DNA of 64,000 nucleotides from Streptomyces lincolnensis (lineage in GTDB: Bacteria; Actinomycetota; Actinomycetes; Streptomycetales; Streptomycetaceae), in assembly GCF_001685355.1 (NCBI RefSeq), contig NZ_CP016438.1, positions 6,696,001 through 6,760,000 on the forward strand. The letters are read 5' to 3'. The translations under genes were made by a program, and so were the position numbers. Below are positions 16,743 to 25,008 of the stretch, piece by piece; position 1 is the stretch's first letter, and each line of letters begins with the position of its first letter. The notes under the pieces were generated by a model that was not told where the DNA came from, ran no database searches, and was given only the letters and a program-made list of their open reading frames with translations.

Positions 16743-18149
16743 ATGTCGGTAGGCGAAGAGGTCCGCAGCGAGCAGGAACGGCCGCAGCAGAGTCTCGGCA
16801 CGGCGGCCGCGCGGAACCTGGCCACCACCACCAAGTCCGCACCTCAGATGCAGGAGATCAGCTCCCGCTGGCTGCTCCGCATGCTGCCCTGGGTGAACGT
16901 GCAGGGCGGTACGTACCGGGTCAACCGGCGACTGTCCTACGCGGTCGGGGACGGCCGGGTGACGTTCGTGAAGACCGGCGACCGCGTGGAGGTGATCCCC
17001 GCCGAACTGTGCGAACTGCCCGCACTGCGGTCGTACGAGGACGAGGAGGTGCTCACCGAGCTCGCCCGGCGCTGCGAGCAGCGTGAGTTCGGCCCCGGTG
17101 ACGTGATCGCCGAGTTCGGCAGCCCGACCGACGAGGTCCTCCTGCTGGCGCACGGCAGGGTGGAGAAGCTCGGCACCGGCCCGTACGGGGAGGACGAGTC
17201 CCTCGGGGTCCTCGCCGACGGCGCGTACCTGGGCGAGCGGGCGCTGCTCGACGCCGACGCCATCTGGGAGTACACGGCCCGGGCGATCACCGCCTGCACG
17301 GTCCTCGTCCTGCCCCGGAACTCCGTCGAGCAGGTCGCGGAGCGCACCGAGAGCCTGAGCGAGCACCTCCAGGAGCAGCGCGCCATCCCCTCGCAGCGCA
17401 CCAACAAGTACGGCGAGAAGGAGATCGACCTCGCGGCGGGCCACGACGGCGAGCCGGACATCCCGCACACCTTCGTCGACTACGAGGGCAGGCCCCGCGA
17501 GTACGAGCTGAGCATCGCCCAGACCGTGCTGCGCATCCACTCCCGCGTGGCCGACCTCTACAACCAGCCGATGAACCAGACCGAGCAGCAGATCCGGCTG
17601 ACGGTCGAGGCCCTGAAGGAGCGCCAGGAGCACGAGCTCGTCAACAACCGCGAGTTCGGGCTGCTCAACAACTGCGAGTACGACCAGCGGCTCCAGCCGC
17701 ACGACGGCGTGCCCAGCCCCGACGACCTGGACGAGCTGCTCAGCCGGCGGCGCGGCACCAAGCTGCTGCTCGCCCACCCGCGCGCGATCTCCGCGATCGG
17801 CCGCGAGCTCAACAAGCGCGGACTGGTCCCGGAGAGCATCGAGGTGGCCGGCAACCGCATCCCCACCTGGCGCGGTGTGCCGATCTACCCGTGCAACAAG
17901 ATCCCGGTCACCGAGGCCCGTACGACCTCGATCATCGCGATGCGTACCGGCGAGGCCGAGCAGGGTGTCATCGGTCTTCAGCAGGCCGGTATCCCGGACG
18001 AGATCGAGCCGAGCCTGTCCGTGCGCTTCATGGGCATCAATGAGCAGGCGATCATCAAGTACCTGGTGACGGCCTACTACTCGGCGGCGGTGCTCGTGCC
18101 GGACGCGCTCGGCGTCCTGGAGAACGTCGAGATCGGCCGCTGGAGGTGA
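16743..18149 (+). CDS. Family 2B encapsulin shell protein with cyclic-nucleotide-binding-like domain
   Basis: 468 aa, EshA-like. It has an HK97-type capsid fold interrupted by a CNBD-like domain. N-terminal arm: about residues 1-95 ([25 protein letters not shown]). CNBD-like domain: about 100-200. Capsid core: about 235-468, ending [18 protein letters not shown]. Such shells self-assemble into protein nanocompartments. The phosphate-binding cassette reads [18 protein letters not shown] (164-181); it keeps the Gly-Glu pair, but the usual Arg is replaced around IWEYT, so cAMP binding is uncertain. ATG 16743 has GGGAGGG nine bases upstream. The next gene, a prenyl synthase, is the expected cargo type. 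Confidence 0.9.
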   Translation: MSVGEEVRSEQERPQQSLGTAAARNLATTTKSAPQMQEISSRWLLRMLPWVNVQGGTYRVNRRLSYAVGDGRVTFVKTGDRVEVIPAELCELPALRSYEDEEVLTELARRCEQREFGPGDVIAEFGSPTDEVLLLAHGRVEKLGTGPYGEDESLGVLADGAYLGERALLDADAIWEYTARAITACTVLVLPRNSVEQVAERTESLSEHLQEQRAIPSQRTNKYGEKEIDLAAGHDGEPDIPHTFVDYEGRPREYELSIAQTVLRIHSRVADLYNQPMNQTEQQIRLTVEALKERQEHELVNNREFGLLNNCEYDQRLQPHDGVPSPDDLDELLSRRRGTKLLLAHPRAISAIGRELNKRGLVPESIEVAGNRIPTWRGVPIYPCNKIPVTEARTTSIIAMRTGEAEQGVIGLQQAGIPDEIEPSLSVRFMGINEQAIIKYLVTAYYSAAVLVPDALGVLENVEIGRWR

Positions 18150-18262
18150 CGTTTCCGCACCTGAAGGCCGTGTCCGCGCCCTTCGGGGCGGGTACACCCC
18201 GGTCGTACGCGCCCGGCCGCGGCGCGGACGCGACCGACCGCGGACTCTCCGAGGGGGATCCC

Positions 18263-19341
18263 ATGGCCGACTGCATGGGGGAGACGAAGCAGCGCTCCAC
18301 CGCCGGGCCGCCCGGGCCCGACGGGGACGAGGCGGCCGAGATCCTGGAGCGCACCCGGGCGTCGGTCGACCCCGAGCTGCGCTCCGCGATCGATTCGCTG
18401 CCCGCCTCCATGCGCCGGGTCGCGCGCTACCACTTCGGCTGGGAGCACGCGGACGGCACACCGGCGGCCGGCAACGCGGGCAAGGCGATCCGCCCCGCTC
18501 TCGTGCTCACCGCGGCCGCCGCGCTCGGCGGACCCGAGGCGCGGGCGGCGGCGGTCCCGGCGGCCGCGGCGGTGGAACTGGTCCACAACTTCACGTTGTT
18601 GCACGACGACGTGATGGACCGGGACGCCACCCGGCGGCACCGGCCGACGGCGTGGACCGTGTTCGGCGACGCCGACGCGATCCTCGCCGGAGACGCCCTT
18701 CAGGCGCTGGCCCTCAGGCTGCTCGCCGAGGACCCGCATCCGGCGTCCGCGCAGGCCGCCGCCCGGCTCGCCGACTGTGTCGTCGAGCTGTGCGCCGGGC
18801 AGCACGCGGACACGGCCATGGAGCGGCTCGGACCGCGGGACGTCACCCTCGACGAGGTGCTCGCCATGGCCGAGGCCAAGACCGGTGCGCTGCTCGGGTG
18901 CGCGTGTGCCCTCGGCGCGCTGTACGCGGATGCCGTGCGGGAGGACGTCGAGGCGCTGGACGCGTTCGGCCGGGAGGCCGGGCTCGCCTTCCAGCTCATC
19001 GACGACGTGATCGGCATATGGGGCGACCCGCGCAGCACCGGCAAGCCGGCCGGCGCGGACCTCGCCGCCCGCAAGAAGTCGCTTCCGGTGGTCGCGGCGC
19101 TCGCCTCGGGCACCCCGGCGGCCGCGGAACTGGCCGAACTGTACGAGGCGCCGTACGCGGAGGCGGACCTGGAGCGGACCACGCTGGCGGTGGACCGGGC
19201 CGGGGGCGGGAGTGGGCGCAGGGCCAGGCCGCCGACCGGATGGCCCGCGCGATGCACGAACTGTCCCGCGCGGTCGGCGATCCGGAGGCGGCGGGGGGTC
19301 TGCTCTCCCTGGCCGAGTTCGTGACGCGGCGCAGCAGTTGA
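18263..19341 (+). pseudogene. Polyprenyl diphosphate synthase, encapsulin cargo candidate; frameshifted in this sequence
   Basis: Trans-isoprenyl diphosphate synthase joining isoprenyl units. Both Asp-rich metal motifs are intact: DDVMD at residues 115-119 and DDVIGIWGD at 247-255; KKSLPVV follows. The reading frame breaks between 19196 and 19212, in a G-rich stretch. Upstream the frame reads TTLAVDRAG; downstream the normal C-terminus continues one frame back as REWAQGQAADRMARAMHELS...SLAEFVTRRSS to 19341. One missing G would restore a full enzyme of about 358 aa. The Pro/Gly-rich first 25 residues are disordered and could act as an encapsulation tag. Start ATG 18263 has GAGGGGG six bases ahead. 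The break may be an assembly error. Confidence 0.8.
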
Positions 19342-19344
19342 GCC

Positions 19345-19484
19345 GAGGCACCCGCCGAGGGGGGAGGGTGCCTCCGTAACCCGGGTGTTCCCGCAGTGCG
19401 GCTCCTGACTCCGCACGGCGGGAACACCCGGCAGGCAGGTCCCGCACATCCCCACGGTGTGCGGGCCCTGCCTTCTTTCTTTCG
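19345..19484 (+). terminator. Three stacked hairpins ending the encapsulin operon
   Basis: Three independent strong inverted repeats follow the synthase stop within 130 bases. HP1, 19345-19374: nine-pair stem GAGGCACCC/GGGTGCCTC. HP2, 19381-19431: 14-pair outer stem plus an inner GTGCGG/CCGCAC stem. HP3, 19436-19470: 12 positions with one mismatch, followed by TTCTTTCTTTC at 19473-19483. HP3 with its T-rich tail is the likely intrinsic terminator; HP1 and HP2 may protect the 3' end. Confidence 0.8.
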
Positions 19485-19564
19485 AGGTGTCCACTCTTCC
19501 GACCGGTCCCGTAATAGGGTCAACTCCCGTGTCATCAGTGGCTGTTGGGGACAAGGGGCGGGAC

Positions 19565-20155
19565 ATGGGTGTGGCGATACGTACGGCGGGCGCGGCGGAC
19601 CGGGAGCTGGTCGTCCGGCTGCTGGACACGGCGTTCCAGGACGATCCGGTCAGCGGCTGGGTGTTCCCGGAGGCGGAGCACCGTCGGCGGAAGCACCCCG
19701 CACTGATGGCCGCGTTCACCGACATCGTGCTGGCCGCGGGCCGGATCGACCTCACCGAGGACGGCAGCGCCTGCGCGCTGTGGCTGTCCGTGCCCGCGGG
19801 GCATGACGAGGACGAGGACGGCCCGGCCCAGGTGCGGGCGGCCGTCGACCCGGAGAACGAGCGGGTCGAGATGGTCGGCACCCTCACGGCCGGGATCCAT
19901 CCCGCCGACCGGGCCCACGAGTACCTCTGGATGATCGGCGTGGCACCCGAGCACCAGGGCGAGGGCCTCGGCACCGCGCTCATCGCCACGGTCCTCGACC
20001 GCTGCGACCGCGAGGGCCTGCCGGCCTATCTGGAGGCGAGCAGCGCCCGCAGCCGCGCCCTGTACGAGCGGCTCGGCTACGAGATCCTCGACCGCCCCCT
20101 CGACCTGCCGGACGGCCCTCAGATGTGGCCGATGTGGCGCGAGCCCAAGAGCTGA
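19565..20155 (+). CDS. GNAT family N-acetyltransferase
   Basis: 196 aa. The acetyl-CoA loop is APEHQGEGLGTALIATVL near residues 125-142, followed by LEASSARSRALYERLGYEIL, typical of GNAT motif B. The first half (AADRELVVRLLDTAFQDDPVSGWVFP) matches a Streptomyces GNAT subgroup with a conserved Trp and Phe. Substrate unknown. ATG 19565 (MGVAIRTAG) is preceded by AAGGGG; a GTG at 19529 would extend it by 12 residues. Converges on a TetR gene. Confidence 0.85.
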   Translation: MGVAIRTAGAADRELVVRLLDTAFQDDPVSGWVFPEAEHRRRKHPALMAAFTDIVLAAGRIDLTEDGSACALWLSVPAGHDEDEDGPAQVRAAVDPENERVEMVGTLTAGIHPADRAHEYLWMIGVAPEHQGEGLGTALIATVLDRCDREGLPAYLEASSARSRALYERLGYEILDRPLDLPDGPQMWPMWREPKS

Positions 20156-20226
20156 CCGGGACCCGGCGCCGGGACAGGCGGGAAGGGGCAGGCGGGAAGA
20201 GGCGGGCGGGAAGGTGACGACAGACC

Positions 20227-20820
20227 CTAGGGAGCCTCCGGTACGACCGTCGCCACGATCCGCTCGACCAGGCCCTCGGGCACGCTGACCCCGGGCAGTA
20301 CGCCGTCCAGGACGTCCGGCAGGGTCAGGTGTTCCAGGAGCAGGCCGAGCACCGCGAGGTAGAGCACGGTGACGGTCTCGTCGCCGCCGGGCAGCCCGGC
20401 GGCGCGGTGGAACTCGATGCCCTCCTCCAGGTCCCCGCGCACCGATTTGGTGTAGGAGGCGCGCAGTTCGGGGCGGCGGGTGGCTTCGAGGCGGAGCTCC
20501 AGCAGGGCCAGATAGCCGGTGCGGTCGCGGGTCGCGCGGGCCATCAGGTCGTGCATGAAGGCGGTGACCAGGGAGCGGTCCTTCGGTCGCGTCATCAGAT
20601 CGGCCACGACCTCGGGGTCGGGCGCGAGCCGTACATGAAGCCGGGTGTCGATCTGCCGCAGCAGGTCGTCCCGGCCGGTGAAGTAGTTGGAGGCCGTGCC
20701 CACCGGCACCCCCGCCTCGGTGTCCACCGCGCGGAACGTCAGCCCGCGCGCCCCCTCGCGCGCGAGCACCTCGACACCCGCGTCGACGAGCGCGGCCCGG
20801 CGCTCCGGATTGCTGACCAT
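20227..20820 (-). CDS. TetR family transcriptional regulator
   Basis: 197 aa. The helix-turn-helix is at residues about 24-46 (LTFRAVDTEAGVPVGTASNYFTG), where SNYF replaces the more common SLYYHF. The rest is an all-helical ligand domain without recognisable sensor residues. ATG 20820 has GGGAGGG upstream. It is divergent from the RibD/DHFR-like reductase across a 117-base gap with a clear inverted repeat, so it probably controls itself and that gene. Confidence 0.88.
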   Translation of the reverse strand: MVSNPERRAALVDAGVEVLAREGARGLTFRAVDTEAGVPVGTASNYFTGRDDLLRQIDTRLHVRLAPDPEVVADLMTRPKDRSLVTAFMHDLMARATRDRTGYLALLELRLEATRRPELRASYTKSVRGDLEEGIEFHRAAGLPGGDETVTVLYLAVLGLLLEHLTLPDVLDGVLPGVSVPEGLVERIVATVVPEAP

Positions 20821-20867
20821 GCGGAATCTGCCCTCCCAGTTGCGTCCTGTTCCGAAAATACCCTTGC

Positions 20868-20903
20868 AACCACTACAAGTGAAGCACTACAACTACAGTG
20901 GTT
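20868..20903. promoter_or_regulatory. TetR operator candidate between TetR and DHFR-like gene
   Basis: AACCACT (20868-20874) and AGTGGTT (20897-20903) form an inverted repeat with a 22-base spacer. Inside lies CACTACAAGTG (20871-20881), a second small palindrome, and the motif ACTACA occurs three times. The right arm overlaps TACAGT (20895-20900), a possible -10 element for the reductase gene. Confidence 0.6.
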
Positions 20904-20937
20904 CACGCGGAACGCAGCCTACGGAAAGAGGCCCGGC

Positions 20938-21522
20938 TTGCGAAAGCTCACCTACTTCATCGCCTGTTCGATCGACGGCTTCATCGGGGACGAGAGCGGC
21001 GACGCGTCGTTCATGTACCCCTTCGTGGACGAGGAGTTCTTCGACTTCCTCAAGACCGAGTACCCGGAGACCATGAGCACCGACGGCCGCCGGGCCCTCG
21101 GCCTCGACGACCTGGAGAACCAGAAGTTCGACACCGTCATCCAGGGCCGGGCCAGCTACGACGTGGGCCTGAGGGAGGGCATGACCAGCCCCTACGCCCA
21201 TATGCGCGAGTACGTCGCCTCGCGCACCCTGAAGGAGTCGCCCGACCCGCACGTCGAGATCGTCGCCGAGGACGTGGCCGCCAAGGTGCGCGCGCTCAAG
21301 GCGGAGGAGAGCGGGCTCGGCATCTACCTGTGCGGCGGCTCGGTGCTCGCGGGCGAACTGCTCGACGAGGTCGACGAGCTCGTCATCAAGACCTACCCCG
21401 TGGTCATCGGCACCGGCATGCCCATGTTCGGGTCCGGCTTCGCGGTCGAGGAGTTCACCCTCGACGACGTACGCGTCTTCAAGAACGGCGTCGTGGTGAG
21501 GACGTACAGCAGGAAGCGGTGA
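20938..21522 (+). CDS. Dihydrofolate reductase-like (RibD C-terminal domain) protein
   Basis: 194 aa with a TTG start at 20938, giving LRKLTYFIACSIDGFIGDESGD, the normal N-terminus of this family. An in-frame upstream extension runs into the TetR gene and is rejected. YLCGGSVLAGELLDEVDELVI is the NADPH-binding GG motif region. Such proteins are usually called DHFR family, but the true substrate is rarely known. Probable target of the divergent TetR. Confidence 0.85.
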   Translation: MRKLTYFIACSIDGFIGDESGDASFMYPFVDEEFFDFLKTEYPETMSTDGRRALGLDDLENQKFDTVIQGRASYDVGLREGMTSPYAHMREYVASRTLKESPDPHVEIVAEDVAAKVRALKAEESGLGIYLCGGSVLAGELLDEVDELVIKTYPVVIGTGMPMFGSGFAVEEFTLDDVRVFKNGVVVRTYSRKR

Positions 21523-21565
21523 CAGCGGGGCGGCGCCGACGCCCCGTTCGCCCTACTCTGAAGGC

Positions 21566-21781
21566 ATGGACAGCGACAAACATGCCTGTCCCGCCTGCGG
21601 ACAGCCTGTCGAAACGGTCGTCCGGCGTCACAAGACGCTGGGCGCGTGGGTGCCGGTGTGGGTGGCCGGCCCGTGCCACAACCCCCGGTGCGAGGCGTAC
21701 GCCGAAGAGGGCGCCGAGCCCGAACCCCAGAAGAAGTACGGCAGAGCGGCGGCCCGGAAGCCCGCCGCGAAGAAACCCTGA
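21566..21781 (+). CDS. Small Cys-rich (zinc ribbon-like) protein
   Basis: 71 aa. Four Cys in CPACGQP and GPCHNPRCEAY suggest a single zinc ribbon; the C-terminus is a lysine/alanine-rich tail (KKYGRAAARKPAAKKP). No known function. ATG 21566, with a weak SD (CTCTGAAGGC). The Cys pairs and good third-codon GC support a real gene. Confidence 0.7.
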   Translation: MDSDKHACPACGQPVETVVRRHKTLGAWVPVWVAGPCHNPRCEAYAEEGAEPEPQKKYGRAAARKPAAKKP

Positions 21782-21884
21782 GAAAAGTTCCCTAGTGGTG
21801 TCGAGCATCCAGGACCGGCTCCGACGTCCCCTGTGAAAGCCCCCGGACAAGGGGCACGACCCGAGGCAACGAAGGAGCGGAACA

Positions 21885-22304
21885 ATGGCGAAGTACCTGG
21901 TCATGGTGCAGGGCACGCAGGCGGACTACGAGGCGATGGGCGGCAAGGCGTCCCCCGGCTCCCCGGCCTGGAACCAAGAGGGGCTCCAGGCGATGTTCGC
22001 CTACATGAGCGCGATCAACGACGACCTGGCCGAGTCCGGCGAGCTCGTCGACGGACAGGGCCTGGCGGAGCCGGCGCAGACCCGGACGGTCACCCTCGGC
22101 AAGGACGGCAAGGCCGTGATCACCGACGGGCCGTACAGCGAGACCAAGGAGCTGATGGCGGGCTACTGGGTGCTGGACTGCGCGAGCCTGGAGCGGGTCA
22201 CCGAGATCGCCGAGCGCGTCGCCCGCTGCCCCCAGCCCGACGGCGCCCCCGACTACCCGGTGGTGATCCGGCCCATCATGGAGGGCGCCGGAGACATCGG
22301 CTGA
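21885..22304 (+). CDS. YCII/DGPF domain protein
   Basis: 139 aa. It begins MAKYLVMVQGTQADYEAMGG and carries TDGPYSETKELMAGYWVLDC, the DGPF-type motif (here DGPY). Proteins of this group are encoded next to ECF42 sigma factors and are thought to act with them. SD AAGGAGCGG precedes ATG 21885. The stop is four bases before the sigma factor start, so the two are one operon. Confidence 0.9.
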   Translation: MAKYLVMVQGTQADYEAMGGKASPGSPAWNQEGLQAMFAYMSAINDDLAESGELVDGQGLAEPAQTRTVTLGKDGKAVITDGPYSETKELMAGYWVLDCASLERVTEIAERVARCPQPDGAPDYPVVIRPIMEGAGDIG

Positions 22305-22308
22305 CACC

Positions 22309-23529
22309 GTGCGAGGCGCCACCGACGCGATCGAGGACCTGCTGCGCCACCACGCGCCGCAGGTCCTCGGCGCGCTCGTCAGGCGGTACGGCCATTTCGA
22401 CGCCGCCGAGGACGCCGTACAGGAGGCGCTGCTCGCCGCGGCCCGGCAGTGGCCCTCGGAGGGGCTGCCGGAGAACCCGCGCGGGTGGCTGATCCGGGTC
22501 GCCTCGCGGCGGCTGACGGACACGCTCAGGGCGGAGGAGGCGCGGCGGGCGCGGGAGGAGCGGGTGGCGGCGCTGACGCCTCGCGACGCGTTCGTCACTA
22601 CGGGCGACCGGGCGCCGCGGGAGGACGACACCCTCTCGCTCCTCTTCCTGTGCTGCCATCCCGACCTGACCGCGTCCGCGCAGATCGCGCTCACCCTGCG
22701 CGCGGTCGGCGGTCTGACCACGGCGGAGATCGCCCGCGCGCACCTGGTGCCCGAGGCGACCATGGCGCAGCGGATCAGCCGCGCCAAGCAGAAGGTGCGC
22801 GGGGTGCGCTTCGGGCGCCCCGAGGACTGGGGCCGGCGGCTGCCCGCCGTCCTGCACACCCTCTACCTGATCTTCAACGAGGGCCATACGGCGACCTCCG
22901 GCCCCAGCCTCCAGCGGCGCGACCTGGCCCGCGAGGCGATCCGGCTGACCCGCGAGGTGCACCGGCTGCTCCCCGACGACGGCGAGGTGGCCGGGCTGCT
23001 CGCCCTGATGCTGCTCACCGACGCCCGCCGGGACGCCCGCACCGGGGAGCACGGCGAGCTGATCCCGCTCGACGAACAGGACCGCGGCCGCTGGGACAAG
23101 GCCGCGATCGAGGAGGGCGTCGTACTGGTCACCCGGGCCCTCGGCAGCGGTCCCGCGGGCCCCTACCAGCTGCGGGCCGCCATCACCGCCGTGCACGACG
23201 AGGCCCCGTCCGCCGAGGCCACGGACTGGCACGAGATCCTCGGCCTCTACGACGTCCTGGTCCGCCTGCTGCCCGGCCCCGTCGAGCGGCTGGGCCGCGC
23301 GGTCGCCGTCGCCATGGTCCACGGACCCAGGGCCGGGCTCGCCGAACTCGACGTGCTGGAGGACGAGTTGAGCGCGGGGCACCGGCTGGACGCGGTCCGC
23401 GGGCATCTGCTGGAGCGCGCCGGTGCGTACGAAGAGGCCCGCGCCGCCTACGAGTCGGCGGCCGGCAAGACCCTCAGCGCGCCGGAGCAGCGGTATCTGC
23501 GGGCGCGGGCGACACGGTTGAAGGACTGA
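22309..23529 (+). CDS. ECF42-type RNA polymerase sigma factor with C-terminal TPR-like extension
   Basis: 406 aa, GTG start at 22309. Sigma-2 is DLLRHHAPQVLGALVRRYGHFDAAEDAVQEALLAA (about 10-45); the sigma-4 helix-turn-helix is LTTAEIARAHLVPEATMAQRISRAKQKV (about 138-165). After YLIFNEGHTATSG, a signature of this class, comes a long helical extension of about 200 residues (SnoaL-free, TPR-like). ECF42 factors need this extension and have no usual anti-sigma factor. The stop codon lies inside an 8-base tandem repeat, so the C-terminus may vary between strains. Confidence 0.9.
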   Translation: MRGATDAIEDLLRHHAPQVLGALVRRYGHFDAAEDAVQEALLAAARQWPSEGLPENPRGWLIRVASRRLTDTLRAEEARRAREERVAALTPRDAFVTTGDRAPREDDTLSLLFLCCHPDLTASAQIALTLRAVGGLTTAEIARAHLVPEATMAQRISRAKQKVRGVRFGRPEDWGRRLPAVLHTLYLIFNEGHTATSGPSLQRRDLAREAIRLTREVHRLLPDDGEVAGLLALMLLTDARRDARTGEHGELIPLDEQDRGRWDKAAIEEGVVLVTRALGSGPAGPYQLRAAITAVHDEAPSAEATDWHEILGLYDVLVRLLPGPVERLGRAVAVAMVHGPRAGLAELDVLEDELSAGHRLDAVRGHLLERAGAYEEARAAYESAAGKTLSAPEQRYLRARATRLKD

Positions 23530-23560
23530 AGGACTGAAGGACTGAAGGTCTGAAGGACTG
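23520..23560 (+). repeat. 8-base tandem repeat across the sigma factor stop codon
   Basis: Five copies of GAAGGACT (the fourth is GAAGGTCT) from 23520 to 23559. The stop TGA (23527-23529) lies in the first junction, so gain or loss of a unit would shift or extend the C-terminus of the ECF42 factor and change the spacing to the next gene. Confidence 0.85.
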
Positions 23561-23566
23561 GGGGAC

Positions 23567-23812
23567 ATGGGCTGGGAGCGGCGCCGGTTGTGGCGGTGGG
23601 TCGTCGTGGTGTGGGTGGTCCTGGTGGCCGTGGCGGGCGGAGTCACCCTGTGGCTCGACGGCTCGGTCGAGCCGCCGGGGCCGTACCGGTGGGAGGAGGC
23701 GCACCCCTCGGAGCCGCGGCTTCCCGACGGGTGGGAGACCCTGTGCCCGAGCCTCATGCCCGAGGAGAACGCCGACGGGTCCGGCATCTGCGCCTACAGC
23801 GTCATCCGCTAG
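23567..23812 (+). CDS. Small single-pass membrane protein
   Basis: 81 aa. The N-terminus is basic (MGWERRRLWR), followed by one helix (WVVVVWVVLVAVAGGVTLWL), then an exposed, Pro-rich tail with two Cys (TLCPSLMPEE and SGICAYS), which could be linked outside the cell. No known function. ATG 23567 has GGGGG just upstream. The 3' end overlaps the convergent VOC gene by 11 bases. Confidence 0.65.
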   Translation: MGWERRRLWRWVVVVWVVLVAVAGGVTLWLDGSVEPPGPYRWEEAHPSEPRLPDGWETLCPSLMPEENADGSGICAYSVIR

Positions 23813-24545
23813 CCGGCCGGCCCGTCTCCGGGTCCCGGCCCGTCAGGCAGTACAGGCCGCCCGCCGGATCACGCATCACCGTCCAGTTGGAGCCGACGGC
23901 CACCGCCGTGGCGCCCAGCCGCTCGTGCTCGGCGCGGGTCGCCTCGATGTCGGCGCAGGCCAGGTCGAGGTGGGCGGAGGCCGGGCGCTCCTCGCCGAGC
24001 CGTTGCAGCAGGAGGCGGATCGGCAGCCCGGGCGGCGGCGCGAGCACGTGGAACTCGGGGAGCGAACCGGGGCGGGACTCCCAGTCGGGCAGCAGTCCGC
24101 TCCAGAAGGCGACTTCGGCGTCGTAGGACGACGGCGGGACGTCGAGGCACACCTGGTCGAGGCGGCTGCCGCGCACCACCGGCGGCCGGACCGACCCGCC
24201 GTGCCACCGCACCGCGCAGAACGGCAGGCCGGCGGGGGAGCGCAGCACCACCAGGGTGTCCTCGTCGCTCAGCGTCCTGGCCCCGAGCCGCAGCGCCGAC
24301 GCCACGAACCGGGGCAGGTCGGCCACACCGAGGTCGAGATGCGCGCCGCCCTCGCCGTCGAGAAGCCCCTGGACCCGGACGCAGGCGTCGGCCCCGTCCG
24401 GCAGCAGGGTGACGAACTCCTGGCGTTCGCCCCGTCGCTCGGACAGCCGGGTGTCCGTGACCACGGTCCAGAAGTCGCAGGCCCGGCCGAACCGTTCGTA
24501 GGGACGGTCGATGAAGGCGTCGGTCCACAGCGCGGTTCGGCTCAT
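23802..24545 (-). CDS. Two-domain VOC/glyoxalase-like protein
   Basis: 247 aa. Two repeats of the vicinal-oxygen-chelate beta-alpha-beta fold: residues about 20-115 (HLDLGVADLPRFVASALRLGA) and 130-247 (HLDLACADIEATRAEHERLGA, then VMRDPAGGLYCLTGRDP). Such doubled proteins include dioxygenases and resistance enzymes; the metal-ligand set cannot be fixed by eye. ATG 24545 starts MSRTALWTDAFIDRP. Confidence 0.8.
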   Translation of the reverse strand: MSRTALWTDAFIDRPYERFGRACDFWTVVTDTRLSERRGERQEFVTLLPDGADACVRVQGLLDGEGGAHLDLGVADLPRFVASALRLGARTLSDEDTLVVLRSPAGLPFCAVRWHGGSVRPPVVRGSRLDQVCLDVPPSSYDAEVAFWSGLLPDWESRPGSLPEFHVLAPPPGLPIRLLLQRLGEERPASAHLDLACADIEATRAEHERLGATAVAVGSNWTVMRDPAGGLYCLTGRDPETGRPASG

Positions 24546-24588
24546 GGCGGTGATCGTAGAGCGGAGGAGCCCGGGAGGCCCGCGGATT

Positions 24589-24999
24589 TCAGGACCGCTG
24601 CATGAACCGCAGCATGTTCCCGGCGGGGTCCCGGAAGGCGCAGTCCCGTACGCCGTACGGCATGTCCGTCGGCTCCTGGATGACCTCGGCGCCGGCCTCC
24701 CGGACGCGGGCGAAGAGGGCGTCGACGTCGTCGGTGCTGAAGTTGACCCCGCGCAGCAGGCCCTTGGCCAGCAGCTGGGCCAGCGCCTCCCGGTCGGCGG
24801 GCGAGGTGTCCGGGTCCGCCGCGGGCGGCTCCAGCACGATCTCCACGTCCGGTTGCAGCGGCGAGCCGACGGTGACCCAGCGCATCCCCTCGAACCCGAC
24901 ATCGCCCCGCACCTGAAGACCCAGCACGTCCCGGTAGAAGGCGATCGCCTTGTCGTGGTCGTCGACGGCGATGAAGCAATGATGCAGTTTCACGTCCAT
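24589..24999 (-). CDS. VOC family protein
   Basis: 136 aa single VOC domain: LHHCFIAVDDHDKAIAFYRDVLGLQV at the start and FRDPAGNMLRFMQR at the end, the usual metal-site strands. The middle holds a longer loop (EPPAADPDTSPADREALAQ). Start ATG 24999, ten bases after the stop of the upstream AraC gene, so they probably share a transcript and the AraC protein may control it. Confidence 0.85.
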   Translation of the reverse strand: MDVKLHHCFIAVDDHDKAIAFYRDVLGLQVRGDVGFEGMRWVTVGSPLQPDVEIVLEPPAADPDTSPADREALAQLLAKGLLRGVNFSTDDVDALFARVREAGAEVIQEPTDMPYGVRDCAFRDPAGNMLRFMQRS

Positions 25000-25008
25000 A
25001 CGCTCACG

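Noticed and set aside
19202..19210. Programmed -1 ribosomal frameshift as an explanation for the synthase break
   Set aside because: No clear X-XXY-YYZ slippery heptamer or following pseudoknot was seen; a missing G in a homopolymer is simpler.
22449..23537. Alternative frame inside the ECF42 gene
   Set aside because: Arg/Ala/Gly-rich shadow frame without domain signatures; the sigma factor frame explains the region.
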